Assembly: GCA_951812325.1 (NCBI GenBank)
Contig: OX638294.1
Span: 1,466,859 to 1,530,858 of the forward strand
DNA length: 64,000 nucleotides
From: an uncultured Thermoanaerobaculia bacterium
GTDB lineage: Bacteria; Acidobacteriota; Thermoanaerobaculia; Multivoradales; Multivoraceae
Reading direction: 5' to 3'
Shown here: positions 19,801 to 27,682 of the stretch, piece after piece
Position numbering within the stretch: the stretch's first letter is position 1
Layout: every line of letters begins with the position of its first letter
Translations under genes and position numbers: made by a program
Notes under the pieces: model-generated
Told to the model about the DNA's origin: nothing
What the model saw: the letters and a program-made list of their open reading frames with translations, nothing else
Database searches by the model: none

Positions 19801-20714
19801 CCTTGGCCGCCGGCTACGGATCGGGTAGCGCCGTCAGCCATCAAGTGCGGCTCGAAGCCGGCGCCGTTGCCGGGGTCGACATCGTGCTGCCTTCCCAGGC
19901 GACGATCGAGGTGCGGATCGCAGGCCAGCCGCCTGCGGGGCTCAACGTGTGGGTCCAGCAGGGCGTCCACGACTACCGCACCGCGACCGAGGATCCCGGC
20001 GGCAACCATCGGATCGAGGGCCTCGGTCCGGGGGCCTGGACCGTCTCCGCCCAAGCGATCGATGGCCGCATGGTCCAGCAGACCGTCGACCTTCTGGCCG
20101 GTGACGACATTGTCGTCGAACTCCGGTTCGAGGAAGGCCTGCACGTGACCGGCTGGGTGACGGTCGCGGGCCAGTCGCCGGGTGACGGCGCCATCTCGCT
20201 GCTCGGAGGAACCACCCGGCATCGCTGGACCAGCCTTGATCGACAGGGACGCTTCGAGCTGGAGGACGTGCCACCCGGCGTCTACACCCTGTCGGTCAAC
20301 CTCCCCGGCGTGACCGGCGCAAACGCAGTCGCGATCTACCACCGTACGGCAGAATTCCCCGAGGATCAGAATCTCCGTCTTGACCTCGAGTCGCCGGCGG
20401 TGCTCACCGGCCTCGTGCTCGACGAAGAAGGCCGGCCTCTCGCTGGAGCCCTGGTCGGCACGGTCGAGCCCGGCGCCGGCGCCGCCGGCGGCGCTACGCC
20501 GAGATTGGCCGTGGTCCGTACGGGATCCTTCGCCGGCACCGCCACCACCGACGTCGACGGGAGATTCGAACTCCGATCGGCGCCCGGTTCCTGGGACCTG
20601 CTCGTTGCTGCCGGAGGTTTCAGCAACCAGGTTGCCAACGTGGAATTGGCCCCGGCGGAGCACCGCCAGGGGCTCGTCTTCCAGCTGCGGCGAGCCACGG
20701 ACCAGCAGCCCTGA
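16821..20714 (+). CDS. Large secreted protein with 13 carboxypeptidase-regulatory-like units (second sub-family)
   Basis: The 1,297-residue product has a signal sequence (PLATVAVVTLLCATWPTST, cleavage near LHAQ) and then 13 units with the same spacing landmarks as the proteins at 3609 and 9661: the first unit ends GPYRLEIL, unit 6 AGSYQLTVDHGEF, unit 10 DAGAYRLEALAAGY, unit 13 SWDLLVAAGGF. Sequence identity to those is low, so this is an older duplicate with conserved architecture. No catalytic motif, sortase signal or anchor was found. Its ATG overlaps the stop of the 4-unit gene. Export is well supported; the biological role is unknown. Confidence 0.82.
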   Translation: MTNPADAAVFPHLVSPWNRAETPLPLATVAVVTLLCATWPTSTAGRLHAQSSEPVAPTVSGKLLALDGSAAAGFEVRLIPSPGSYVRRLRELGETEAPSVVGRAPSDDEGRFELSAPRAGPYRLEILATAPDTSPPTVVAPVYFRLLPLAEPTALAPIRLPEMHHLAIGVTDEAGTPVEGAQVVAQATRWSNQERRTDEPTLLQPGRPWERPQQPHTPQPIDPVFGRAATRTDARGLARFHLPTPDANVFVFAEGFELRASVVEGAGQYELKRDPGVTLRVVDSRGTPISRAVIRVAEDIAIPLALTDEHGQATVGLNAGEAIAFQIETADRGFGRTEPIRIPADDTGRPHVVDVMVSPAVEVAGRAVDAETGLAIEGAAIWLGGRPGDRARSGPDGAFHLSTRPGIDTLHLSAAAAGYRADRTEVPLERLRSGSGFSIALMPTARITGIVTDSTGNPVAGASILVDRIDPAQAGPSRRSSGTSYHWRAAYGLDHQASSESDGTFRLTGLDHRLPHLLTVEAPGFVRSSTELPSLGPSAVEPLDIVLNRGHRTWGKVVDTDGRPVQAAAVALLPASRNPRGGAVLSYDSDLTATTDAGGVFEFPAVAAGSYQLTVDHGEFASRRPTSIEIPEGEGETDIGSTALTPGLQIEGLVVGPDQRPVAGALVSALHPYTAPSRAGEGSRTATTNAGGRFRIGGLQDNLVDVGVQADGYAASHLKAVKPGTNDLLEIELNSGAVLTGRVVDTAGDAVSGAMVTLFDVGSSPFAGFDDPGHQQATTDAEGRFRFELLRPVTWRASAAAFPGAGRAGSTENVPIQLRTGEVREIELVLANHDAEVVGVVTNHLGDAVEQAEVTVVVGGTPGRSSRQSSVGPGGRFRSGPIPAGDATVVASHPEYRQTVRNITIDPGTNEVSLVLEPGLEISGAVRSAEGRPIPLAVVMAEFDLAPEAMQQFMNDPSNHHRRGSPLQPIETLTDRNGDYRLTGLDAGAYRLEALAAGYGSGSAVSHQVRLEAGAVAGVDIVLPSQATIEVRIAGQPPAGLNVWVQQGVHDYRTATEDPGGNHRIEGLGPGAWTVSAQAIDGRMVQQTVDLLAGDDIVVELRFEEGLHVTGWVTVAGQSPGDGAISLLGGTTRHRWTSLDRQGRFELEDVPPGVYTLSVNLPGVTGANAVAIYHRTAEFPEDQNLRLDLESPAVLTGLVLDEEGRPLAGALVGTVEPGAGAAGGATPRLAVVRTGSFAGTATTDVDGRFELRSAPGSWDLLVAAGGFSNQVANVELAPAEHRQGLVFQLRRATDQQP

Positions 20715-20789
20715 AGCGGCACAAGGTCAGAAGCCGGCGCTTCGCGCCGGATGCCGGCGACAACCCGGGTGGCGCGATCCACGCCGGCC

Positions 20790-20817
20790 GCAGGCCGCAG
20801 GTCGCAGGCCGCAGGTC
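20790..20817 (+). repeat. 7-bp tandem repeat in intergenic DNA
   Basis: Four units alternate GCAGGCC and GCAGGTC, followed by a degenerate fifth. They lie in the 170-base gap before the SDR gene. Confidence 0.7.
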
Positions 20818-20884
20818 GTAGGATTGGGCACCAACGTCAACGACAGCGTACGGCCTACTGCCAGCCGCAAGGGGAGCACACACA

Positions 20885-21721
20885 GTGGACATAGCGAACA
20901 GGATCATGGTCGTCACCGGCGGCGCTTCCGGAATCGGGAAGGCGCTGGCCGAGGCGTTTCACCGCGAGGGCGCCCGTCACGTCGTCGTTGCCGACCTGGA
21001 CGAGGCGGGGGCCAAGGAAGTCGCCGGGGCGATCGGCGGCACGGGCGTCGGGCTCGACGTGGCCGACGAAGGCGCGGTGCGCGACCTGGTCGCGGCGACG
21101 CAGTCGAACATCGGCCCGATCGACCTGTTCATGTCGAACGCCGGCTTCGTGACGATGGGCGGTCTCGAAGTCCCGAACAAGGAGATCAACGACCAGTGGA
21201 ACGTCCACGTGATGTCCCATGTCTACGCCGCGCGGGCCGTTCTGCCCTCGATGATCGAGCGCGGCGAGGGGTACATCATGAGCACCGCCTCGGCGGCGGG
21301 TCTGCTGACCCAGATCGGTTCGCTCGCCTACTCGCTGACCAAGCACGCGGCGGTTGCCCTGGCCGAGTGGATCGCGATCACGCACGGCCACCAGGGCATT
21401 CGCGTCTCGGTGCACTGCCCGCAGGCGGTGAAGACGAACATCGGCGCCAACAGCCCCGACCGCAACCGGCGCCAGGGCCTGTCCGTCGGCGTCGCCTCCG
21501 GCGACGGCGTGCTCACGGCCGAGCAGGCCGCCGATGCCTGCATCGAAGCGGTCCGCGAGGAGCGGTTCTGGGTCCTGCCCCACCCGGAGGTCGCGGAGTA
21601 CGTACGGCGCAAGGGGACCGACATCGACCGCTGGCTCCACGGCATGAGGCGGTTCCAGGGACGCCTGTACGAGGGCCAGCCACTGCCCGGAGACTGGTTC
21701 GTCGACGCCCAGGACGACTGA
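20885..21721 (+). CDS. SDR-family NAD(P)-dependent oxidoreductase
   Basis: This 278-residue short-chain dehydrogenase starts at the GTG at 20885, preceded by AAGGGGAG. The cofactor loop TGGASGIG is at residues 11-18, NAG at about 90-92, and the catalytic Ser plus YSLTK (Y-x-x-x-K) near 150-160. VVADLDEAG shows an acidic residue after strand 2, which favours NAD over NADP. The stop is one base before the next start, so it is probably co-transcribed with the crotonase gene and perhaps with the ferredoxin oxidoreductase. The substrate is unknown; the company suggests acyl-CoA or 2-oxoacid catabolism. Confidence 0.85.
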   Translation: MDIANRIMVVTGGASGIGKALAEAFHREGARHVVVADLDEAGAKEVAGAIGGTGVGLDVADEGAVRDLVAATQSNIGPIDLFMSNAGFVTMGGLEVPNKEINDQWNVHVMSHVYAARAVLPSMIERGEGYIMSTASAAGLLTQIGSLAYSLTKHAAVALAEWIAITHGHQGIRVSVHCPQAVKTNIGANSPDRNRRQGLSVGVASGDGVLTAEQAADACIEAVREERFWVLPHPEVAEYVRRKGTDIDRWLHGMRRFQGRLYEGQPLPGDWFVDAQDD

Positions 21722-21722
21722 C

Positions 21723-22430
21723 GTGTCCTCCCTCGACGATCCGGTCTACTCGACCCGCGAAGGCGGCGTCGCCGAGATCGTGCTCAACCGGCCGGCCCGC
21801 CGCAACGCGGTGACCGGACCGCTGGCATCCCGGCTGCACGCCGAGATCGTCGCCGCGACCGAGGACGACGACGTAGCCGTCCTGCTCTTGCGCGGCGCGG
21901 GCGGCGCCTTCTGCTCCGGCCTCGACCTCGGTGAGTTCCGGGCCGACCCGCCGCCTGAGTGGATGCCCGCCTTCAGCGGCCTCTGGCTCGACGTTCACGC
22001 GGCTCTCTACGACTGCACGAAGCCGATCGTAGCCGCGCTCGAACGCTTCGCGATCAACGCCGGATCCGCGCTGGCGCTTGCCGCCGACCTCCTCGTGACC
22101 GGCGAACGGGCGTTCCTTCACGTCGGCGAGATCCGGATGGGGATGGCGGCGCCGATGAACATGGCTTGGCTGCGGCTGCGTCACCCGGAAAGCGTGGCGG
22201 CGCGACTCGCGATCGTCGGCCGGCGCTGCCCGGGAACAGAGCTCGAGCGGATGGGCGTGGCCGCCGAAGTCGTCGCCGACGATCAAGTCCTGAACCGGGC
22301 ACGGGAACTTTCCGGGACGATTGCCGGTTACCCCAGGAACGGAGTCCGGTCGATCAAGCACACCGTCCTCCGCGGCCGGACCGCAGGGTCCGGTCACGAG
22401 TGGTTCGCCCGGATTCGCGGCGACTCGTAG
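21723..22430 (+). CDS. Enoyl-CoA hydratase/isomerase family protein
   Basis: The 235-residue crotonase-fold protein has the oxyanion-hole region GGAFCSGLDLGEF near residue 60 and a second region NAGSALALAADLLVTGERA near 110. The GTG at 21723 follows the SDR stop directly. At 235 residues it is somewhat shorter than typical hydratases (about 260), lacking part of the C-terminal helical section. The second catalytic glutamate is not obvious by eye, so the exact reaction (hydratase, isomerase or other) is left open. It likely acts in the cytoplasm on a CoA thioester. Confidence 0.8.
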   Translation: MSSLDDPVYSTREGGVAEIVLNRPARRNAVTGPLASRLHAEIVAATEDDDVAVLLLRGAGGAFCSGLDLGEFRADPPPEWMPAFSGLWLDVHAALYDCTKPIVAALERFAINAGSALALAADLLVTGERAFLHVGEIRMGMAAPMNMAWLRLRHPESVAARLAIVGRRCPGTELERMGVAAEVVADDQVLNRARELSGTIAGYPRNGVRSIKHTVLRGRTAGSGHEWFARIRGDS

Positions 22431-22538
22431 CTCGCATCGCAGCTTCAACGCCACCCCTGGCGGACGAGTCGGCGTCCCACGCAATCGGCGCCCTGCTCGA
22501 CCGCTTGGGGAAACCGGACAGCGGCCGCCCGGTCGCGG

Positions 22539-22544
22539 TAGGCT
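22539..22544 (+). promoter_or_regulatory. Putative -10 box 8 nt before a start
   Basis: TAGGCT ends eight bases before the ATG at 22553. CGGACA at 22515-22520 is a possible weak -35 with an 18-base spacer. The layout predicts a leaderless transcript. Confidence 0.4.
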
Positions 22545-22552
22545 AAGGCGCA

Positions 22553-25500
22553 ATGACGGCCTTCTCACTAGACGACAAGTACACGCTCACTGAAGGCCGC
22601 GTGGCGATAACCGGTATCCAGGCTCTGGTCCGGCTGCCGATGGACCAGCACCGCCGGGACCGCGAAGCCGGTCTGCGGGTCGGCGCGTTCATCAGCGGCT
22701 ATCCCGGATCGCCGCTCGGCGAATACGACAAGCAACTCATGCGCAACGGCCGGCTGCTGGCCGAACACGACGTGGTCTTCCAGCCGGGGATCAACGAGGA
22801 GACCGCGGCGACCTCGATCTATGGCGCCCAGCTCCTCGAGCGGTTCCCCCACCAGCGCTACGACGGGGTGGTCGGCATCTGGTACGGCAAGACCCCCGGC
22901 GTCGACCGCACCGGGGACGCCTTCCGCCACGGCAACTTCATCGGCACCGGCAAGCACGGCGGCGTGCTGGTGCTGGCCGGCGACGACACAGCCTGCAAGA
23001 GCTCGACGATTCCCGGCGACAGCACGATCAGTTTCTTCGATCTATCGATGCCGGTGCTGTATCCGGGCGACCCGGCAGAGGTCCTGGAGTTCGGCCTGCA
23101 CGGCATCGCCCTGTCCCGCTTCTCCGGCCTCTGGACCGCGCTGAAGATCGTGACCAACGTCGCCGACGGCGGCGCGATCATCGACCTGCCCCGGACGGCG
23201 CCACCGGTTCTGCCGGATCTGGAAATCGACGGCCGGCCGTTCAAGAAACACCTCGACATGCGGCTGCTGCCGCCGCATACGGTCGAGATGGAGCGTCAGA
23301 TCTTCACCGAGCGCACCGTGGCCGCCCTCGAGTACGTCCACGCGAATGGCCTCGACAGCATCCGTTGCGCCTGCCCCGGTGACCGCCTGGGCCTGATCGC
23401 GGCCGGCAAGCCCTACCGCGACCTGCGTCTCGCGCTCAACCTGCTGGGCCTCGACGAAGACGCGCTCGACCGCCACGGCATCCGCGTTCTGAAGCTGGGC
23501 TGCATCGCGCCGGTCGAATCGCGGCGGCTGCGCGACTTCGCCGATGGCCTCGAGGAGATCATCGTCGTCGAAGACAAGCGGGGCTTCATCGAGACCCAGG
23601 TGCGGCAGACGCTCTACAACCTGCCCGATCGGCCGCTCGTCGCCGGCAAGCAGACGCCAGGCGGCGAAGCGCTGTTCCCGATGCACGGTGAACTCGAGGG
23701 CCACCAGATGGCGCTGATCCTCGGCGCCTACCTGGAGCAGCGGCTGCCCGGCGCCGTGGCCCCGGAGAACCTGGCGCGCCTGCGGACCGGCGCCGAGTCC
23801 GCCGACCTGGCGACGTCCCTGCCGGCCGCGCTGTCACGCATGCCGTACTTCTGCAGCGGCTGCCCCCACAACACGTCGACCCGGTTGCCCGAGGGCTCCG
23901 ACTACGCCGGCGGCGGCATCGGCTGCCACGCGATGGCGATGTGGATGGACCGGGGAGTGAGCTGGCTGCCGCAGATGGGCGGCGAAGGCGCCTGCTGGAT
24001 CGGGCTGGCGCCCTTCACCGAGCAGGAGCACGTCTTCCAGAACGTCGGCGACGGCACCTACGCCCACTCCGCCAGCAAGGCGATCGAGGCCTGCATCGCC
24101 GCCAACCTCCACATGACCTTCCGCATCCTCTACAACGCGGCGGTCGCGATGACCGGCGGCCAGGACGCGGTCGGACTGCTGAGTTCCATCGGCGTGGCGA
24201 AGCAGCTCCAGCTCCAGGGCATGAAGCGGGTCGTCCTCGTCACCGAGGATCTCGAACGCTTCCCCCATCGCGACGACAAGGCAGTCGAGATCCGCCATCG
24301 CCGCGACTACGACGACGTGCTCAAGGAGCTCCGCGCGATCAAGGGTCCCACGGCCGTCGTCTACGACCAGCAGTGCGCCGCGGAGAAGCGCCGAGAGCGC
24401 AAGCGCGGCATCCAGGAGACGCCGAGCCAGCGGGTCTACATCAACCCGGCGGTCTGCGAGGGTTGCGGCGACTGCGCCGCGAAGTCGAACTGCCTGTCGG
24501 TCGCGCCGCTGGAGACGGAGTACGGGCGCAAGACCCGGATCCACCAGTCGTCCTGCAACCTGGACTACACCTGCATCGAGGGCGACTGCCCCGCCTTCAT
24601 GACCGTCGACCTGGGGGCGGCCACGAAGCCGGTGCGACGCGCCGCGGCCGCGCCGCTGGGTGAAGACGAAACGCCGGCGCCCGTCCGTCAACTGCCGGAC
24701 GACGCCACCTTCAGAGCTCTGCTCGTGGGCATCGGCGGCACCGGCGTCGTGACCGTCGACGCGATCCTGGTCACCGCGGCGCTGCTCGAAGGCCGGTACG
24801 CGGTCCATCTCGACCAGACCGGCCTCGCCCAGAAGGGCGGCGCGGTGGTTTCGAACCTCCTGCTCAGCAGCAAGCCGATCGACCGGGCGAACAAGCTCGG
24901 CGAAAGCGAGGCCGACCTGGCCCTGTCGTTCGACCTGCTCGCCACGGTCGCCACGGACAACATCAAGCGGTTCTCGAAGGAGACGACCGCCGTCGTCGCG
25001 AACACCGCCGGCATCAGCCCGGCGGCCGTGATCACCGACAGCGCCGCGCGCATGCCGCCGCTCGACGAACTGCGCAAACGACTCGCCCTGTTCACCGACA
25101 GCGACCGGAGCTACTTCGTCGACGCGGAGGCCGCCACACAGCGGCTGCTTGGCAACAGCGTGACGGGCAACATCTTCCTGGTCGGCACCGCCTACCAGCA
25201 GGGCCTGCTGCCGCTCCAGGCCCGCTTCATCGAGGAAGCGTTGCGGGCAAACGGGGTGGCGGTCGAGGACAATATCCAGGCCTTCCGCTACGGCCGGCTC
25301 TTTGTCGCGGATCCGCAGCGGTTCCGAAGCGCCGCAGGTCTCGAGGGCCCCCCGGCACAGACGGCCGCGTCGGCTCAGGAGGCCGCCCGCGCAAGGATCG
25401 AGCGTTGGGCGCCGAAGTTCGGGACGACACTCGCTCGCATGGTCCAGGGCGCTCCCCGGGGAGGCGCGCTCGATCGTCTCCTGCCCGGTCGGATCGCCGA

Positions 25501-26110
25501 CCTGCTCCTCTACCAGGGCACGGGAATCGCCGAGCGCTACCTGAGGTTCGTCGACGAGATCGGGCAGGCTGAGGAAGCCCGACTGCCGGGCCACACAAAA
25601 GTGCGCGAAGAAGCCGCCCGCTACGGCTTCAAGCTGCTCGCAGTCAAGGACGAGTACGAGGTCGCGCGCCTGTGGCTGCAGGACCCGATCTGGGACGAGA
25701 TCGCCAACGACTACGACGGTCCGGTCACTCGCCACGTCCTCCTCCACCCGCCGACCCTGCGGCGCATGGGCTGGGGGCGGAAGATCCGGTTCGGCGCCTG
25801 GTCCCGGCCGATCTTCCGGCTGCTCTACGGGGCGCGCCGGCTCCGCGGCACCGTCCTCGACATCTTCGGCGCCACCCGCCACCGCCGGCTGGAGCGCTCC
25901 CTGTTCGACTGGTACCGCGAGCTTCTGCACCGCGCGACCGACCGGCTCGACGCCGAATCCGCGCCGCTGGTCGTCGAGGCGGCGAAACTGCCCGATTCCA
26001 TCCGCGGCTACGAAGGCGTCAAGGAGCGCACGGTCGCCGCCGCGAAGACGCGGGCGAAACAGCTTCAGGACGAGCTCGACGACCAGTCTCTCGGCTCTCG
26101 GGTCGCCTGA
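22553..26110 (+). CDS. Indolepyruvate/2-oxoacid:ferredoxin oxidoreductase, fused subunits
   Basis: The 1,185-residue product fuses the alpha and gamma parts of an indolepyruvate-type 2-oxoacid:ferredoxin oxidoreductase. These enzymes oxidise a 2-oxoacid to its acyl-CoA with thiamine diphosphate and pass electrons to ferredoxin. The N-terminal pyrimidine-binding domain has FISGYPGSPLGEYD (~45-58) and GINEETAATSIYGAQLLERF. The TPP-binding part has YFCSGCPHNTST (~430) and GGEGACWIGLAPF. Iron-sulphur ligands lie in VCEGCGDCAAKSNC (~630) and CNLDYTCIEGDC. The gamma domain begins VGIGGTGVVTVDA (~725) and has HLDQTGLAQKGGAVVSNLLL. The single-chain form is common in Proteobacteria and others. It should act in the cytoplasm, possibly in aromatic or branched amino-acid degradation with the neighbouring SDR and crotonase. 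Confidence 0.9.
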   Translation: MTAFSLDDKYTLTEGRVAITGIQALVRLPMDQHRRDREAGLRVGAFISGYPGSPLGEYDKQLMRNGRLLAEHDVVFQPGINEETAATSIYGAQLLERFPHQRYDGVVGIWYGKTPGVDRTGDAFRHGNFIGTGKHGGVLVLAGDDTACKSSTIPGDSTISFFDLSMPVLYPGDPAEVLEFGLHGIALSRFSGLWTALKIVTNVADGGAIIDLPRTAPPVLPDLEIDGRPFKKHLDMRLLPPHTVEMERQIFTERTVAALEYVHANGLDSIRCACPGDRLGLIAAGKPYRDLRLALNLLGLDEDALDRHGIRVLKLGCIAPVESRRLRDFADGLEEIIVVEDKRGFIETQVRQTLYNLPDRPLVAGKQTPGGEALFPMHGELEGHQMALILGAYLEQRLPGAVAPENLARLRTGAESADLATSLPAALSRMPYFCSGCPHNTSTRLPEGSDYAGGGIGCHAMAMWMDRGVSWLPQMGGEGACWIGLAPFTEQEHVFQNVGDGTYAHSASKAIEACIAANLHMTFRILYNAAVAMTGGQDAVGLLSSIGVAKQLQLQGMKRVVLVTEDLERFPHRDDKAVEIRHRRDYDDVLKELRAIKGPTAVVYDQQCAAEKRRERKRGIQETPSQRVYINPAVCEGCGDCAAKSNCLSVAPLETEYGRKTRIHQSSCNLDYTCIEGDCPAFMTVDLGAATKPVRRAAAAPLGEDETPAPVRQLPDDATFRALLVGIGGTGVVTVDAILVTAALLEGRYAVHLDQTGLAQKGGAVVSNLLLSSKPIDRANKLGESEADLALSFDLLATVATDNIKRFSKETTAVVANTAGISPAAVITDSAARMPPLDELRKRLALFTDSDRSYFVDAEAATQRLLGNSVTGNIFLVGTAYQQGLLPLQARFIEEALRANGVAVEDNIQAFRYGRLFVADPQRFRSAAGLEGPPAQTAASAQEAARARIERWAPKFGTTLARMVQGAPRGGALDRLLPGRIADLLLYQGTGIAERYLRFVDEIGQAEEARLPGHTKVREEAARYGFKLLAVKDEYEVARLWLQDPIWDEIANDYDGPVTRHVLLHPPTLRRMGWGRKIRFGAWSRPIFRLLYGARRLRGTVLDIFGATRHRRLERSLFDWYRELLHRATDRLDAESAPLVVEAAKLPDSIRGYEGVKERTVAAAKTRAKQLQDELDDQSLGSRVA

Positions 26111-26245
26111 TCCAGCGGCGGGTTCCGGTCGCCGTGGACGAGTCGCGATCGAAACCGGTCCCGGCGTAACCGGCCTGAGGCGTCTGCGCCCTGCTTCGCA
26201 GCGGCGCGCACGGCGCGAGGTACCCGCGGCCTGTTCCCGGCGCGA

Positions 26246-26309
26246 CGCCGCTGCCAGGATCCGCCGCTGCCAGGATCCGCCGCTGACAGGATCGGCCACC
26301 GACAGGCTA
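26246..26309 (+). repeat. 16-bp tandem repeat, four copies, in a promoter region
   Basis: CGCCGCTGCCAGGATC occurs at 26246 and 26262, then with one change at 26278 and more degenerate at 26294. The array ends inside the putative -10 box of the thioredoxin-like gene, so copy-number change would shift its upstream promoter region. Confidence 0.8.
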
Positions 26310-26313
26310 GGAT
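26308..26313 (+). promoter_or_regulatory. Putative -10 box 8 nt before a start
   Basis: TAGGAT ends eight bases before the GTG at 26322. CTGACA at 26283-26288 resembles a -35 but with a 19-base spacer. It lies at the edge of a 16-bp tandem array. Confidence 0.4.
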
Positions 26314-26321
26314 TCGCCGCT

Positions 26322-27212
26322 GTGAGAAGTCGCCGCATCGCTTCCACTCTTGCCGCTCTGCTGGCCCTTTCTGTCGCCTCGACGGCGCCGGCCCTGGCCC
26401 AGCCCGCCGCCCACCCGGTGCTGAGCGCGTTCATGCCCATCGACGAGTACATCCTCGAAATCGACGGTCAGGCCGATTCCGACGCCAGGCTCTACCTTTC
26501 CCGGCGAGCGGCTGCGATGCTGATACTCAGCGACTCTCTGGACGAACCCATCCTGCTCTGGGCCCGCACGATGGCCGTGGACCGGCTGCCCGCAGCCGAT
26601 CTTCTGGCCTCCGGCGCCGGCTACGACGTGGTTGCCGAACCGGCCAGGACCTGGGTCGGCGACGCGACGCCGGACCAGACCACGATCGACCTTCCGATCG
26701 AAGGTCGGACCTTTCGCCTTCTCCCCCGGCCGCCCCTCCTCGGCGACCGCACTCTCGGCGAACTGCTGGAACACTCACCCGGCTACCGCGCCGGCATGGA
26801 CGCCTTCCAGCCGAACCCCACGGCGATGACCGCGCTGCGCGAAGCCGGACCTGCGCGCGTCCGCGTCTTCTTCGGCTCCTGGTGCGGCGTGTGCAAGCGG
26901 GTCCTGCCCAACCTGCTCAAGGTCAACGCCGGCCTCGAAGGCTCGAACATCGCCTTCGACTACTACGGCCTGGACTCTCCCCCGGCCGGCTGGGAAGACC
27001 CCGAGGTCAAGGGCAACGAAGTCACCGGCCTGCCGACGGCAATCGTCTACCGCGACGGCCAGGAAGTCGGCCGCTTCGGCGGCGCGAACGACTTCGCAAG
27101 ACCCGAGCAAGCACTGCAAAGCCTGCTCGCGGGACCGCAGACGGCCCGCGTCCCGCCGCGGCGAGCACGGCCTGCCGGGCAGACGCTCGCGGCAACAGGA
27201 GGCGGCACATGA
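26322..27212 (+). CDS. Secreted thioredoxin-like protein
   Basis: The 296-residue product has a signal peptide (TLAALLALSVASTAPALAQ) from the GTG at 26322. After about 170 residues of unrecognised sequence comes a thioredoxin fold: VRVFFGSWCGVCKRVLPNL (CxxC near residues 187-190), then a cis-proline region GLPTAIVYRDGQEVGRFGG. It should act in the periplasm as a disulfide reductase or oxidase. WCGVC is typical of TlpA/thioredoxin-like proteins. The stop overlaps the next gene start (ATGA at 27209-27212), so the two are probably expressed together. The N-terminal part may sense or bind something, but no family is recognised. Confidence 0.78.
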   Translation: MRSRRIASTLAALLALSVASTAPALAQPAAHPVLSAFMPIDEYILEIDGQADSDARLYLSRRAAAMLILSDSLDEPILLWARTMAVDRLPAADLLASGAGYDVVAEPARTWVGDATPDQTTIDLPIEGRTFRLLPRPPLLGDRTLGELLEHSPGYRAGMDAFQPNPTAMTALREAGPARVRVFFGSWCGVCKRVLPNLLKVNAGLEGSNIAFDYYGLDSPPAGWEDPEVKGNEVTGLPTAIVYRDGQEVGRFGGANDFARPEQALQSLLAGPQTARVPPRRARPAGQTLAATGGGT

Positions 27213-27580
27213 TTGAGAAGCGGCACATGATTGAAATGAGGAACGAGAGGACCGGCGCCAGGCGATCCGTACCGCACCTCGGGTTCAGTTGGACCACGTT
27301 CTTTCTCGGCCCTCTGGTTCCCCTGGTTCGTGGAGACTGGAAGTGGGCGCTGATCATGTATCTCGTCATCCAGGTCGTCATGTCGCTGACCATGCTGCTG
27401 TCCTTCGCAATCGTTCAGGCGATCTCGGTCTCGTCGATGGACTCACTTGTCATGGGACCGGCGACACTCCTTGGGGCCGGAATCGGGCTGGTCGTCACCC
27501 AGCCGGCGTTCGCGGCCATCTACAACCGTCGCTACCACGCCGACCTGCTGAACGATGGATTCGAAGAGTGCTCGCCTTGA
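27209..27580 (+). CDS. DUF2628-like small membrane protein
   Basis: The 123-residue product has the pattern GFSWTTFFLGPLVPLVRGDW (residues ~25-44) followed by two more hydrophobic segments (MYLVIQVVMSLTMLLSFAIV and LLGAGIGLVVTQPAFAAIYN). F-W-x-F-F-x-P-x-R-G-D-W-K is the hallmark of DUF2628-type inner-membrane proteins of unknown function. The ATG at 27209 overlaps the stop of the thioredoxin-like gene; a second in-frame ATG seven codons later (MIEMRN) is an alternative. The duplicated stretch at the start (MIEKRHMIEMRN) comes from a short repeat (GCGGCACATGATTGA). Confidence 0.65.
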   Translation: MIEKRHMIEMRNERTGARRSVPHLGFSWTTFFLGPLVPLVRGDWKWALIMYLVIQVVMSLTMLLSFAIVQAISVSSMDSLVMGPATLLGAGIGLVVTQPAFAAIYNRRYHADLLNDGFEECSP

Positions 27581-27645
27581 TCACGGCGACGGCGTCTGTC
27601 GGAGGAGTCGGGCTGAGCGCCTGCCTGCACCAGTGGTCGCTGCCG

Positions 27646-27682
27646 GTAGGGCTCTCGGCGCCTCCCTGAGGCTTGGCCCTAC
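27646..27682. terminator. Hairpin between convergent genes
   Basis: GTAGGGC (27646-27652) pairs with GCCCTAC (27676-27682), and inside it GCCTC-CCT-GAGGC forms a second stem. It separates the rightward gene ending at 27580 from the leftward gene ending at 27679. There is no T-run on either side, so a bidirectional terminator is only a reasonable guess. Confidence 0.4.

Noticed and set aside
26246..26309. CRISPR array
   Set aside because: The 16-bp units are directly adjacent without spacers, so this is a tandem repeat.
23834..26452. 872-codon minus-strand frame
   Set aside because: It lies opposite the ferredoxin oxidoreductase gene, has no domains or signal, and reads as the GC-rich antisense shadow of that gene.
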